Shown piece by piece: positions 47,823 to 59,357 of a DNA stretch of 64,000 nucleotides. The DNA is from Ipomoea triloba. Taxonomy: Eukaryota > Streptophyta > Magnoliopsida > Solanales > Convolvulaceae. Every line of letters begins with the position of its first letter. Position 1 is the stretch's first letter. The translations under genes were made by a program, and so were the position numbers. The notes under the pieces are model-generated. The model saw only the letters and a list, made by a program, of their open reading frames with translations. It was not told where the DNA came from and ran no database searches. The stretch is from contig NC_044923.1 in NCBI RefSeq assembly GCF_003576645.1, positions 11,204,586 to 11,268,585 on the forward strand, given 5' to 3'.

Positions 47823-49714
47823 ATCGTCCAATGTCGCCGGACACAAAGCCGCGCACCACCACAAACCAACCACCCAACGAAACAACACTCTCAACCCTAG
47901 AAACAACCTCCCTACCACCACGAGAACTAAAAAGCATCGACATGCAACCATATTCTCCCACCCGAACCCCATAATAACGAAAAAATTCATTAAAAAAAAT
48001 AAAAACCTACCTCGACTAGCCATCCTAGAAGACATCTCAAGACGAAGTCGAGAACCATCGCCCTCTGCCATTGCTGCGTCGGTGTGCTCTGACTAGTTGA
48101 CGTCGATAACCTGCCAAAGACCGCCGCTTGGGACCGCAAAGCTCAGCCAATGAGGAATGCTCTCCAAAAACAAGAAGAATAAGAACCGTCGAAATTTTGG
48201 ATATCTGCTGCGTATAGGAATCCGAAAAATCAGCTACCCAAAATTAAAACATTGACAAAGACAAAACTACCCTCTAAGACAGCTATACAAACGACACTTT
48301 GCATAATTAAATCAAAACAACTAATTAAAAGACAACCTAAATCTATCCATTAATTTTATTAGATCAATGGCTAATATGAGTCCTATTATTAGATGCAGTT
48401 AAGATATCCCTACTGGATGAATTTTCCAGTACTCAGGGTTCTTAAAAGAAGAAACAAGTCATTGTGAAAGTTGAAAAGATTATTGATGAAGATGAATCTA
48501 GGGATGAATGAATCAATTTTAATAATTGTAATGGACTTGCAGGAGACTTCAAAATGTTTTGGATTATTTAAAACATGCTATTTTTTGTCTTACTAAACTT
48601 TTGACAGATTTTTGGACTTTTATTATGCATAATTTCTCTGAACTGAGAGTGAAAATAGGTTAGCCTATTTTAAGTGCATTAATTTTATATGATATATTTA
48701 ATAAACAACCAACACGTAATTATAGATATTTAATAACTAAATAAATGGTTAGCAACACTTACTTGGGATCTTAATTACATAATTACATGATGATAATGTC
48801 CCAACAGTGTGAGAAATACATAACCAGTGGGAGTTCCTGCAATCATCAATTTGTAAATAAATTTAGGGTGAAGTGCCATCCTGCACCACGAACCATAAGC
48901 GATTCTTCATGCCACACCATGTACTTTTAAAAGTGCTTATTCGATCCGCAAACCGTAATTTTTTTTCCGCCTAGCCTTTTTTGTAGGTTCCCTTCAAGTA
49001 ACAGGTTATAAAATTGTGATGTGGCGGTGTGTACTTGTTGACGTGGTATGTTTTATATAGGTGGCAGCCATTTCAACTTCCTATTGTAATTAACCCCAAT
49101 TTCGTAGATGACTTAGTAACCCTAATTTGAATTCTAACATTCATCCCTCTCAATCGCGACCACCACACCCAATCGGAATCCAAAAGTCGAATACCCAAAC
49201 CCTAAATCGCGACTTGCCGGTTGACGGAGGACGAAGGACGAAGGCATAGACAGTATATTGCGAAGGATTTGCAAGGTAGGTAGCAGTTACTACATCAATT
49301 CAATAATCTTTATGCAAATACTCACTTCAATAATCTTTATGCGAATATTGTGTTAATGTGCTTTGAAAATGAGTTTTTGTGGTCGTGCTTTGTTGGCTTT
49401 TATCTGATTTTGTTATGCATTGTTTGAATATGTGAATATGAGTTGGTCTTGCTTTGTTCGATGTGTTGGGTCTTGATGGGGTCCTCCTGGGTTGCTTTTG
49501 CTTTGTATAAAGTATTGATATTGAGTTAGTGGGGTCCTTATATACTGCATTTATGTTTTGAATATGGTTGTATGTATTGTGGTCCTGCATTTCACATTGA
49601 ACTATGTTTGACAGTTGTAATCTGCATCTTTATCTTGAAATGTGCATTGACTAAAGTGAGACAGTGTGGTGTTCTTTTCATCTTAAACAATGTGCATTGA
49701 ATTTCTTTGTCAGG

Positions 49715-52499
49715 ATGACTGAAAGTGTGGAATTAATTATACATCATGGAGGTAATTTCGTGTAAAAGCCTAGATTTAACTATGTGAATGGGGAGACAGA
49801 AGTAGTGCATATAGACCCTGACCTAATATGTTATCCCCACTTAATGAAGTATATAAAAGACCAAAGATATGGGAACATTTCCTCACTGACTTATAAGTTG
49901 ACCACTGAACCCTTTACAGCTTTAAAGCTACTTAATAATGATGCTAGTAGTCTCCATTTAGCTCAGATTGCAAGTGAAAACAGAAGGTGTGAAATTTATG
50001 TTGAACATGGGATAGATGAGACTACGGTGGTTGCTTTATCTTTACCTTGGCCTGAAGGGGGTGGTGAAGTGCAAGCTGAGAATGAGGGGAATGGAGTAGA
50101 GGCTGATTTAGGTGGTGAGGGAGTAGGAGTAGAGGCTGATTTAGGTGGTGAGGGAGTAGGAGTAGAGGGTGATTTAGGTGCTGAGAGAGCAAGTGTAGAT
50201 GCTGACTTAGGTGCTGAGGAAGCTGACTTAAGGTGGAGTGATTTTTACAGTGACTAGGGAAATGAACTAAGTAGTGGTAGTGAGCATATAAGTAGTGGTA
50301 GTGAGCATGTTAGGGAAAGGGGGGCCAAGAGAAAAGCAAAGGTTAGAGTACATGACTTACCAACTGTTGATGACTTATCAAATGAAATTCCAGTAGTAGA
50401 TGAGGCAGATTCTGTCTACTATGATTCAGAAGACCCACCAACTGTTGAAGAAGAAAATGAGAATGAGGAAGGGGTTGAGGTGCAGTCAAAGTACAATGAC
50501 AAATACCCTAGGTACAACCCTAAATCAGATCCACCATTTCTTGAATTAGGCATGTACTTTGATGACAATGTACAATTTAAGCTTGCCATGATTAGTTATG
50601 TTGTTTACACAAAGAGGGATCTATTTTGGAAAAAGAATGGTTTAAAGTATGTTAGGGTTGAGTGCCTAGGGAAGGGGTGTGGTTTTCATGTTAGTGCAGG
50701 CTCGGAGGAAAGAACTAGGTGTTTTCAGGTTAAAGCAATTATGTTGGAGCATAAATGCAACACTCAATTCACCTTAGGGATAGTCAGAAATGGTTAGAAT
50801 GGAAATTTGAAGATAAGGTGAGGCAAAATCCAACTATTGGGTATTCTGAGCTCAGTAGACACATTAAATCTGAATTCAACTTGAATGTAACTGTCAGTAT
50901 GTGTAGAAGGGCAATTACAGGGATTTTGAAGAAACTTGATATTGGGTATGAGAGTCAATTCAAAAGGCTTAGGGATTATGCACAAGAGTGCTTGAATTCT
51001 AACCAAGGAAGTACAGTGAAAATAAAAACAACAAGAACTGTGGAAAATTCACCTGCTATGTTTGAGAGGATATATGTCTGTTTTGCGGCATTGAAGAAGG
51101 GATTTTTAGAGGGGTGTAGGAGGTTCATTGGACTTGATGGCTGCTTCCTGAAGGGGAAACTAAAGGGTGAAATACTGTCAGCTGTGGGTAGAGATGGGAA
51201 CAATCAAATGTACCCAATTGCATGGGCTGTAGTTGAGATTGAGAATACCTCTTCATGGAAATGGTTTCTGGACCTGTTGAAGGATGATTTGGGCATTGTG
51301 GACAACACTCAATGGACCTTAATGAGTGATCAACAGAAGGTAAACCACTGGAATTATGAGGTTTATCAACTCTCTTCATTCATAGTATACATGCATTTCT
51401 TAACTTCAATTTCATTTTCTAGGGGTTGGTTAGTGTCATTCAAGCAGTATTTCCTGGAGTTGAGCACAGAAATTGTGCTAGGCATGTCCACTCCAACTGG
51501 AGTAAGAAGCACAGAGGGAAGGTTCTAAAAGGTTTATTCTGGCAGATTGCAAAGACACCCAATCAAGCATTGCTTGTAGAAAAATTGAAAGCTTTGGAGA
51601 AGGTAGATGCTACAGCGCTTCAAGATTTACAAAAGTACCCAATGCAGTTATGGTGCAAAGCATTCTTCAAAGAGGAGGTTAAATGTGATTTGGTTGATAA
51701 CAATTTGAGTGAGGCATTCAACAAGACATTGTTGAATGCAAGATCCATGAATATAATTCCAATGCTTGAAGATATGAGACTGGCTGTGATGAAGAGGATT
51801 GCAAAGAAAAAGGCAACTGCTGAGAGATGGACTGGGAATTATGGGCCTTTTGTGCTGAAGAAGTTAAATGAGAATATTCTTGGCAGTGCAGATTGGGAAG
51901 TTGTATATAATGGAGCAGATGGATATGAGGTGAGAAAGGGGAGATTTCAGTTCAAGATCAACTTAGAGTTGAGGACTTGTTCTTGTAGACTCTGGCAGTT
52001 GACTGGTTTGTCATGTCCCCATTCCATTTGTGCAATATTTCACAAGGGACATCAACCAGAAGAGTATATTCATGAGTGCTACAGCAAGGATATGTACTTG
52101 AAAACCTATGAGCATGTAATACAGCCCATGAATGGAGAAATGTTTTGGCCAAGAACTCAAGGAGAGGAGATCCATGCTCCAGTTCCAAGGAAGATGACTG
52201 GCAGGCCCAAGAAGAAAAGAAAGCTGGAAGCTGATGAACAGAACAAGGATAAAAACAAACTGAGTGCAGCTGTTAGAAAGATCTCTAGGAAAGGAAGAAT
52301 GATGACTTGTCAAGTTTGCAAAGGGAAAGGGCACAACAAAAGATTTTGTCCAAGTTTGTCTACTGGACAAGGAGACCCTGGGCCTTCTACTGCTGCTAGG
52401 GCTGGTACTAGAGGAAGAGGAAGAGGAAGAGGAAGGAAAACTATTGCTGTTAGAGGTAGAGGAGCTCAAGAAAGCACAGTTGCAATGTCAGGTAATTAG
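49715..52499 (+). pseudogene. MuDR-type (MURA-like) transposase
   Basis: A 5' UTR intron (49276-49713; GCAAG|GT ... CAG|G) precedes the ATG at 49715. Coding exons 49715-51339 and 51423-52499 would give about 900 residues. The N-terminal half is acidic, with a repeated GEGVGVEADLG (50105-50190). Then comes the MuDR domain (LGMYFDDNVQFKLAMISY, CLGKGCGFHV). The DDE core has Asp in RFIGLDGCFLKGKLKG, Asp in LMSDQQKG (split by the intron) and Glu in NLSEAFNKT. C..H (CARHVHSNW), the SWIM finger CSCRLWQLTGLSCPH and the CCHC knuckle CQVCKGKGHNKRFC follow, with a GRGRGRGR tail. Two stops (TAA about 49763, TAG about 50256) and one frameshift near 50780 disable it; the catalytic residues are intact. Confidence 0.93.
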
Positions 52500-53275
52500 A
52501 GTAAGTTAACATTTAATGCCTATTGGTTCTAGAAGTGATGGATTATGATACAACTGCTTTCTTTATGTTTGTAGATTGCACACAGACTGAAGGCTTGGAG
52601 AACTTGTAGACTAGGTGAAGATGCTAGCAGATTGAAGACTAACAGAATTTGTAGTTTGTTGGTAGATTGGATAGTTATGACTTCTGTATGTATTTTGGCT
52701 ATTATTACTGCTCCAAACTGTATTGGAGTATTATGTACTTTGTTTTTTGTGCTACTGTCTTGCCAGTTTATAGCCTAGTATAGCACTGAATTAGATGGCA
52801 GATTGTAATGTTAATGGCACTCTATGTTGTTCTTTTTTGGCTGTTTATAACTTCATGACAATGTGTTCTTTTTTGACAGTTTATAAGTGAATGGCAGTTG
52901 TGGTAGATTGACTATATATGGCACTGTGTATGTTTTAGTAGTTTGACAATGTATATGCTTATAAGTATGGTATGTTTTGGTAGTTTGACAATGTATATGC
53001 TTATAGGTATATACATAATGGCACATTTGCACTTGGCAGTGAACTATAATCCAAAGTAGAATGAGATTACAAATTACAGTTTGGCACTATAATCCACTTT
53101 GGCACTTTGACACTTTTGCACTTTGGCAGTTAACATTGGCATTTGATTACAGTTTGCCAATTTGGTAGTGATGAGAACAAAGAGATTACAAAATCGAATG
53201 CAAACATAATGTAACAATAAATGGCTACTGCAAACTCCAAACAATAAATAGCTACTGCAAACTTAAAACTTTTCA

Positions 53276-53784
53276 TTAACATGAGAACAACTTATTACAA
53301 ATTATTGATACAAGGACCACAATTACAATTAACAGACAAGCACACTTTGTCCTAATCACTTGATTATCTTTTTTCATTGCAGTACAATCAGTTACAATGA
53401 GTTTTCTCACAGCTTCAACTTCAATCCTCAAAGACAGCACCAGCTTTTTTAGGTCTTCTTGCTCACTTTCGCACCTCCTAGCATTCTGATCCTTCTAGAG
53501 GAAGAACCCACAACCATTTCCATCCTACACACCTCAATCACGGAAAAAGAAACCCAAAATTAAGAAAACCCTAGCTGTAGTTTTACAACAATTGAAACCA
53601 AAATTCATTCAAAAGAATTGACACCCGAAGAATTGCTTCATACCTTCCATCTTTGACACCCGAAGAATTGCTTTCCCGACTCTCTACTTGTGCAAATGGG
53701 AGCTTTCAACCCACAATTACAATACACACTAGGTTCATACTCCATGTTTACTCTAACCCGCGATGAATTCGAGGAAGATGACAT
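53276..53784 (-). pseudogene. GRF-type zinc finger/coiled-coil/membrane protein carried by the MULE
   Basis: Exon 1 (53784-53644) and exon 2 (53524-53276) join in phase 0 to give 129 residues; the donor is GGAAG|GTATG and the acceptor TGTGTAG|GAT. Exon 1 holds VYCNCGLKAPICTSRES and GKQFFGC, the start of a GRF zinc finger. Exon 2 completes it with NGCGFF, followed by a charged coiled coil (ESEQEDLKKLVLSL) and a hydrophobic segment (CACLLIVIVVLVSIIC) before the end. One TAG at 53495-53497, where such proteins usually have Trp, breaks it. GRF fingers bind nucleic acid; the role of this small plant family (for example At4g04775-like proteins) is unknown. Convergent to the transposase with 0.78 kb between the stops. 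Confidence 0.82.
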
Positions 53785-53803
53785 ACCTATACTTTGTGTG
53801 CTT

Positions 53804-53862
53804 CGTCGGAGAACTGCGTGCTTCGTCGGAGAACTGCGTGCTTCGTCGGACTGTGCTTCTGT
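53804..53862. repeat. 21-bp tandem repeat, about 3 copies
   Basis: gtgcttcgtcggagaactgc is repeated upstream of the GRF-type gene start, between it and the right inverted repeat. It may be part of that gene's 5' UTR. Confidence 0.85.
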
Positions 53863-54154
53863 CTGCTTTGAACGGCCGCTGAGCTTTGAATCGGAGAAAA
53901 CTACGAAATATGCACGGTTGTACAATATTAATACTGCAAATAAGGAGTAAAATATAATTTAATTTCCACATCACATTACAGTTTGCGGATTACCGGCGCC
54001 AAGTCAGCAAGTATACTGGGGAACCTGCAAAAAAGGCTAGGCAGAAAAAAAATTACGGTTTGCGGATCGAATAAGCACTTTTAAAAGTACATGGTGCGGC
54101 ATGAAGAATCGCTTATGGTTCGTGGTGCGGGATGGCACTTCACCCATAAATTTA

Positions 54155-55552
54155 AGTAACCAAAATATAAAATTGTTTTAGACTTAAGTTTGTTATAGTC
54201 TGCCATGGACCATATATAAATGCTCTCATTCATTTCTAAAGTCTAAGGCAAATAAAAATTGATTTTTTTTTTTTGAGACTTAACTTGGTTATAGTCTGCC
54301 ATGGACTATAACTTCATGCTGTCACACATTTATGGAGTTAAAGGCAAGGATGTGTTCTCAACATTCCCAAGTCTCAAAGGCAAACTCATGGATCGGAAAA
54401 CTATTGCCTAAAATTGCACATACTTGCCTTACTATACTACAATATCACTAATTTAGTACTTATCAAAAACAACTTAATAAATATGGAACAAACAAAACAT
54501 AACAATTATGTATTACGAAAACAAGAATACAATGTAGAATAATACTTTGAACATAATTTTTTTTTTTTGGTTATAGAACCTTGGGTAAAACACAATGTAG
54601 AACTTATGTTCAGTTCAACCTAATTTCTAATTCATTAATAAAACACAGATGGAAAAACAAGTTCTGGCTTTCGCAGACTCATGTAACGAGCTATTTCTTT
54701 GCAAGCTTGGCAGGAACCTCTAGACACACATAAACCTCAGGGCCAAACGTGGTCTCATGTTAGACTACTACTAAAAACACTAGAGTTTGTACATAGACAG
54801 TTAAATTTCAAGGCCAAACGTTATCTCATGTTGAACTGCTACTAAAAACATCAATATTTGTACACGATATTCGACTGCTACTAAAAACACCAATATTTGT
54901 ACACGGACAATTATGTGTAGCAGTATCTAAAGTCAATAATCCTAAGAATGAGTTAGATAATACTACTAATTCAACTAGTAAGGTAGTTTACAAAGAAGTA
55001 TTTAATAAGTTATAAATAAAATATTTTACTCATTCTATTTTTTTATGTTGTACTAACATTACTCATTAACAAATATGAATATACTCATGCAATACAATTG
55101 ACATCTGTTCATAAAAAAACTATAAAATTCAAGTTCATGCAAAATTGCTAATTAGTAATAATAATAATAACTACCAAATCTTTCTCTTCTCTTTATCTGT
55201 TCCATGCTTCATTGTTCAGAATTCATATGAAAGTATGAATTTCAATTAAAAAAAAAAAAAAAAAAGAGGTAATTCCTTCAAACCAAACAATGTAATTAGC
55301 CAGCTAAAGAATTACAATTATGGTGTACCGAACCCCCCTTAATTTATATTGAAAATTCTCTACACAGATTGCCTACAACCTGATCATCCATACCTGAAGG
55401 GAAAAATCTATAATGCATCCAACAACAACAACTAACAATATACATGAATACACTCCAAGCAATTAAGCACACAAAGTAATACAATAACTGTGTATAAGGA
55501 AAGACAACTCAGATAAGAGGAGTTGAATGGTGAAATACTACTTTATTGCTAG
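54155..55552. other. Spacer between MULE and GEM-like gene
   Basis: Holds a diverged direct repeat of ttatagtctgccatggac (54195 and 54292 regions) and another of gtctcatgttrractactac (54760-54900). The 3' UTR of the GEM-like gene should lie at about 55300-55552. No gene is seen. Confidence 0.5.
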
Positions 55553-58500
55553 TTAATTAGCAGTAGCAGGTTGTGACACATTCGCATGTCCACTCACAGA
55601 CTGCCCTGCTGCATTATTATTTCCATATGCTCTAAAATTTGACAAGCCGTCTAGGAGATTATGGGTTGCTTTCTCAAAATTCACAAACCCCATGAACCAG
55701 AAGTCATGACCATCAACTGTCACTATCTGAATGTACTTCTCTTGTGGATTCTCTCTCATTACCACCGGATTCACTGCTGCTATATTTGCCAAGGGTACTG
55801 CAATCTGTCAAAGTCACACAAAGTAAGTAGTATTGATGTTAGCAACCAACTTGAATTGTTTCTAAATGCAATACGTTAGGCGGAGAGAGGTAAGAGCCAA
55901 ATCTAACGCCATGTAGCTAGGAAATCGTTAGACGGAAATCAGTAAGATGAGTCCATGACTCTGTTTTTGAAAAATGTGTGCTAAACTTGCGGCTTCGCTA
56001 CTAACTTTAATTTTTGGTGTAGTAATAAACGTTCAATCCCAACAAGTCGAATCAAGTTAAGTCACTGGTTTGAATTTAAATGAGAGTAGTTAAAGACTAG
56101 CTAGGAAAATGTGTACTAAAATTACGCATTCACTACTAGATATAATCCTAGCAAATACCTAAACTATGATATATATCATCTTCGTTCTAAAAGGATATCA
56201 TAGTTTTGGATTGCTTGAAGAACCCGGCGATAGGGAACGCTTTGTCGGGTTCCCCGTTCCGTTATCTGAGTCACGTACGACGCGTAGGTAGTTCTAGGAC
56301 TCAATAGTTCCCCTTGCGGGCAGTGAATATACCCGCAAATTTCTCGAAATCGAGCCATAATGGAATTCAGATGAAATCCATCGGCCACCAAAGCCGCCTC
56401 TATATGGCGCTCTACTACGACTTGTGTGTCAATTATGGAAGCCCAACAAGTGGAATCAAGTCAGTCACTAGGAGCAGTGAAAGACCAATCATTATTGTGT
56501 GGACCATGAGCCATGCAGCTGTGTGGACCATAATATCAAATAATATACATTCAGTATAATATTAAAAATGTATATACACTATTTGTGTACCTTATATTTT
56601 ATAGTGTACATTTAGTACACAAATAATGTACATTTATTATATTAAAAATGTACTTTTTGTTACCACATAGCACTATGTGTACCCTGGTCCAAATAATAAT
56701 TTGCCGTGAAAGACTGGTTGGTGTTAAGGGAGTGAATTAGACAAAGGCCGGTAAACTAAGTCAGGCCAAGTCCAGCAGGAAATACCCTAGCTCTTGAGCT
56801 TTTAGAGTTAGGGTAGTGATAAGCGATTAATCCTACAACAATGATAGTGGGCAGAAATTAAAAGTGTTAATACCTTGTAGTAGCTCCAAGCCTCCTGGCC
56901 AGAAGGAGCTGTGAAGGTCAAAGGGCGATCACTGCAGAAAGCAACCTTGGTGGTTGACAAATAGAGGGTCCCGGCGACAGGGCCGGTTGTTGTTGAAAGG
57001 TAACAAGCATACGTCTTCTTTAGCTTCTCATAAGGATCGGTTGCAAAGATTTGCTTGTAATATGGCTCAAATCCACCTTCTGTTATTGCCTTGGCAGTCA
57101 TGTTCAGCTTTCCCCAAGCAGCTTCTGATACAGATGGCGCAGTTTTCACTGCACAAAATTAACATTGTCAACTCCCAAGGAAAAAAACTAGATAGTATAC
57201 CTACGATGTGTTGGGCAAAGATTGATGAAAGACGAAATTTAGCAAGGAATGGCTAAGAGGAACTCCATTTGTAATCTTTAGGGATTTTTTTTCAAAAATA
57301 AAAACTTAGGATGATTTTTTTACTATTAGGGGGGATTTTTTTCTTAATTTTTTTACACTATGCAAGCAATCGTTATACCCTGCACCACGGTGCACATAGC
57401 AATGTGCATCACAATCCAAAACGACGTCGTTTCGATGTTAGTGGACGCGGACGCAAATGACTACAGGGAATTCATTATCTATAATACACATAATCATTAT
57501 CTAGAATACACAGAACGTTTGCCTAGAATACACAAAATGTTTGCCCAGAATACACAGAATATTGACACAAAATACACAGAACTCATCCTCCTAACATTCG
57601 AATGCACAAACACATCACAACCTGTGTTAATAACATCAATACACAGAATATTGACACAAAATACACATAACTCATCCTCCTAAACATTCGAATGCACAAA
57701 CACATCACAACGTGTGTTACTAACATGAATACACAGAACGGTTGCCTGGAATACACAGAACGATTGCCTGGAATACACAGAACGATTGCCTGGAATACAC
57801 AGAATATTAACATAATACACAGACCGACCGAAACGAGAAACGTGATTTCTAAAAAAAGGGACGACTAATTTACAATGCTCAAAACGACGTCGTTTACGTA
57901 CGTGGTGCACATTGCTATATGCACCGTGGTGCACGGTATAATTTGTCATATGCAAGTATAAAAGTGTAAAATTTTTGTGGGCTCTAGTTTTGAGAAAAAA
58001 AAACACGCAAACAGGGCATGCCAAATCTCTTTTTTGTTAAAATTATTTTCTGCTACTGCCCAACGAAACATTGTCCCCACTAAGGCTCGAACTCATAACC
58101 CTCTCACGTGGACTACAAAGTCTTTAGCAAGATTATTTAAACTCTCCAAAATAATAATAGCAATAAGGGCAATACTTGTGTGATGCCGTCTCACCCAGAC
58201 GAGTCGAATCTTTAATTAATAGGACGAATCTTTGACCTCATTAATCAATAATCTGATTCGTCTCACACAAATTTTTGTGTAAAAATAATACTAATGACTA
58301 ATGAGATTAGTTTAAGAGATTATTAAAGAGAGGTTTGAAGAGTCAAAATTTAGTCCCGACTCACGAAAAGATGTGGGGGTATATAAATAAAATAAAATTA
58401 TGTCATTCATTAATAATAATGTTGGAAGAAAAATTGTTAGATGGAGGTGATGAAAGACCAAATTGATAGCTGGATAATTCTAGATAACTTTTGACAGGAG

Positions 58501-58979
58501 GGGTGAAAGACTAAATTCAATCCAGTAATTAATGGCTAGAAAATTCTAGATAATTTTTGATAAGGTGATAGCCGATAAGTGCTTGATTCTAAGGATCTAC
58601 TGTCTAATAAAGATATAGCAGATGAAGAATAGAGAGTGATTGAGGAGCTAGGGTACTCACAGTTGTGCCATACGTTACGAGCTACGGTCTCAGCTCTATG
58701 GCTCCAAGAATTGAACATGTGGCACACTGATTCAAAGGGGTTGTTGCTGGGGGGCCGATCCACTGGAGAATAGACGACGTAAGGTTGAGGGTGGAAATCT
58801 TGGTGCTGATCCTCAGACCTCCACAAGGCAGCCTTCTGGTTATCTGGGTGGGTGGTGGGGACTGCAGGACGACCCATCACATGAGTTCCCCATTTCTGAG
58901 GGTCCATTTCTGCTGCTTGGGATTCAGAAGAAGAAGGCAAGGGTTTATGGGGCTCTGATTCTTCTCCTTTTGGCTCCAT
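55553..58979 (-). CDS. GRAM-domain GEM-like protein (GEM-like protein 5 type)
   Basis: Three exons on the minus strand, 58979-58661, 57148-56874 and 55804-55553, join to 281 residues. Junctions are CAACT|GTGAGT..GTGCAG|TGA, TACAAG|GTATTA..GACAG|ATT. The N-terminus is Pro/Glu/Ser-rich (MEPKGEESEPHKPLPSSSES), followed by YVVYSPVDRPPSNNPFESV. The GRAM domain covers about residues 145-230: KKTYACYLSTTTGPVAGTLY, FCSDRPLTFTAPSGQEAWSY, then in exon 3 EKYIQIVTVDGHDFWFMGF. Family: Arabidopsis GEM binds CDT1 and represses GLABRA2; relatives such as GER5 respond to abscisic acid and act in seeds. GRAM domains usually bind membrane lipids. No stop or frameshift. Both introns have gathered transposon DNA. 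Confidence 0.94.
56036..56480 (-). other. Unrecognised open frame in GEM intron 2, between direct repeats
   Basis: A minus-strand open frame of about 94 codons ends at 56176. It contains LVADGFHLNSIMARFREICG, YIHCPQGELLSPRTTYASYV and VPYRRVLQAIQNYDILLERR. Composition looks like real protein and is more GC-rich than its surroundings. It is bounded by a direct repeat of about 30 bp (cccaacaagt.gaatcaagt near 56037 and 56443). I do not recognise the family. It could be a fragment of a transposon or viral-type gene captured in the intron, or an older exon. Confidence 0.4.
57367..57948. mobile_element. TIR element in GEM intron 1 with internal minisatellite
   Basis: The left end ttataccctgcaccacggtg, then cacatagcaatgtgcatcac, is inverted at the right end (gtgcacattgctatatgcac then cgtggtgcacggtataa). 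aaacgacgtcgttt occurs near both ends. TATGCAAG flanks it at 57359-57366 and 57949-57956, a probable target duplication. The interior contains repeats of aatacacagaacgattgcct. There is no transposase; the ends resemble Mutator-type MITEs. Confidence 0.8.
57729..57805. repeat. 22-bp minisatellite, about 3.5 copies
   Basis: gaatacacagaacgattgcc plus tg repeated in a row; related single units lie at 57500-57560. Confidence 0.9.
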
Positions 58980-59084
58980 TATTTGGGGACTTATGGGAAT
59001 ATCTTTCTGAATTGGAATGAAGGCAAGAATATACTTTGGTAAAGAAGTGGTGAGATAGATAGAGATGGGGATCGGAACACTGCA

Positions 59085-59189
59085 ATTTATAGGATTAATT
59101 GAAGATGGTTTCTTAGAGATGAAGGTTAATTGGGCCAGAAAAGAAATCTGGTATGATCATAATAGAAACCTTAGCATCGTTCTAGAACA
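59085..59189 (-). promoter_or_regulatory. Candidate promoter elements of the GEM-like gene
   Basis: On the minus strand a TATAAAT box (59091-59085) lies about 105 bp upstream of the ATG at 58979. Further upstream, gttctagaac (59179-59188) is a perfect ttcnngaa palindrome as in heat-shock elements. Position is reasonable; function is inferred only. Confidence 0.4.
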
Positions 59190-59357
59190 GGCGTGAGATT
59201 ACGCGTAGAAGTAACCAGGTTCGTTGTTATATTACTAATTTATTATTGCTAGTAATTGTTTCTTAATTTATGTGTCAACAAGTGGAGCCGTTGAATAGAT
59301 GATAGCGAAGTTTCCCGGCGTGGGTTTTCCGGCCATCCACTTCGTATTTATCCAAAT

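Larger units (their letters stand above)
42393..48071 (-). pseudogene. Ulp1-type (C48) cysteine protease gene of the MULE, multi-exon
   Basis: Exon 1 (48071-48011) encodes MAEGDGSRLRLEMSSRMASR and ends CGAG|GT; exon 2 begins at 46081. Its body has TTQQKKDIIELGFGAILELK, LPVRLGRWLLSKFD and, after a frameshift near 45705, VQSIFGFPRGDIVI, a domain common in plant Ulp1-like transposon proteins. Further exons lie at about 45195-44995, 44880-44440, 44240-43345 and 43225-43130. The catalytic domain follows: His in PILEKEHYYLLCADF (42919-42921), Asp in RLEIIDNF (42868-42870) and Cys in KIDCGVYVMRHME (42602-42604). Stops (EYFK*EGE, NSWV*GL) and at least two frameshifts disable it. Known Ulp1 enzymes release SUMO; such domains are carried by Kaonashi-type MULEs. 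Exon limits between 45300 and 43100 are approximate. Confidence 0.82.
31758..48440 (+). mobile_element. Large FAR1-type MULE region with Ulp1 protease gene (limits tentative)
   Basis: Two FAR1/FHY3-type MULE transposase copies on + and a Ulp1-type gene on - face each other, with long tandem repeats in introns and flanks. At the left limit (31795-31830) agagccatagattttattta resembles, in inverse, the stretch near 48350-48375 (ttattagatcaatggct), so both could be degraded terminal repeats of one element or of nested relatives. No target duplication was found, and whether this is one 16.7-kb element or two overlapping ones is open. An abrupt break in the repeat array at about 36597 may be a junction. 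Confidence 0.5.
48866..54145 (+). mobile_element. Complete MULE (5280 bp) with two convergent genes
   Basis: Terminal inverted repeats of about 127 bp (48866-48992 and 54019-54145) begin gggtgaagtgccatcc and differ at only a few positions. The flanking 9-bp sequences are identical: ATAAATTTA at 48857-48865 and 54146-54154, the Mutator signature. Inside are a MuDR-type transposase (+) and a GRF zinc-finger gene (-) pointing at each other. The well-matched repeats suggest fairly recent insertion, but both genes carry disabling changes, so this copy is probably not autonomous now. Confidence 0.96.

Noticed and set aside
58021..58150. A possible tRNA-like head on the minus strand in GEM intron 1 (gagttcgagcc)
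   Set aside because: A B-box-like word is present but no convincing A box, tail or duplication was found.
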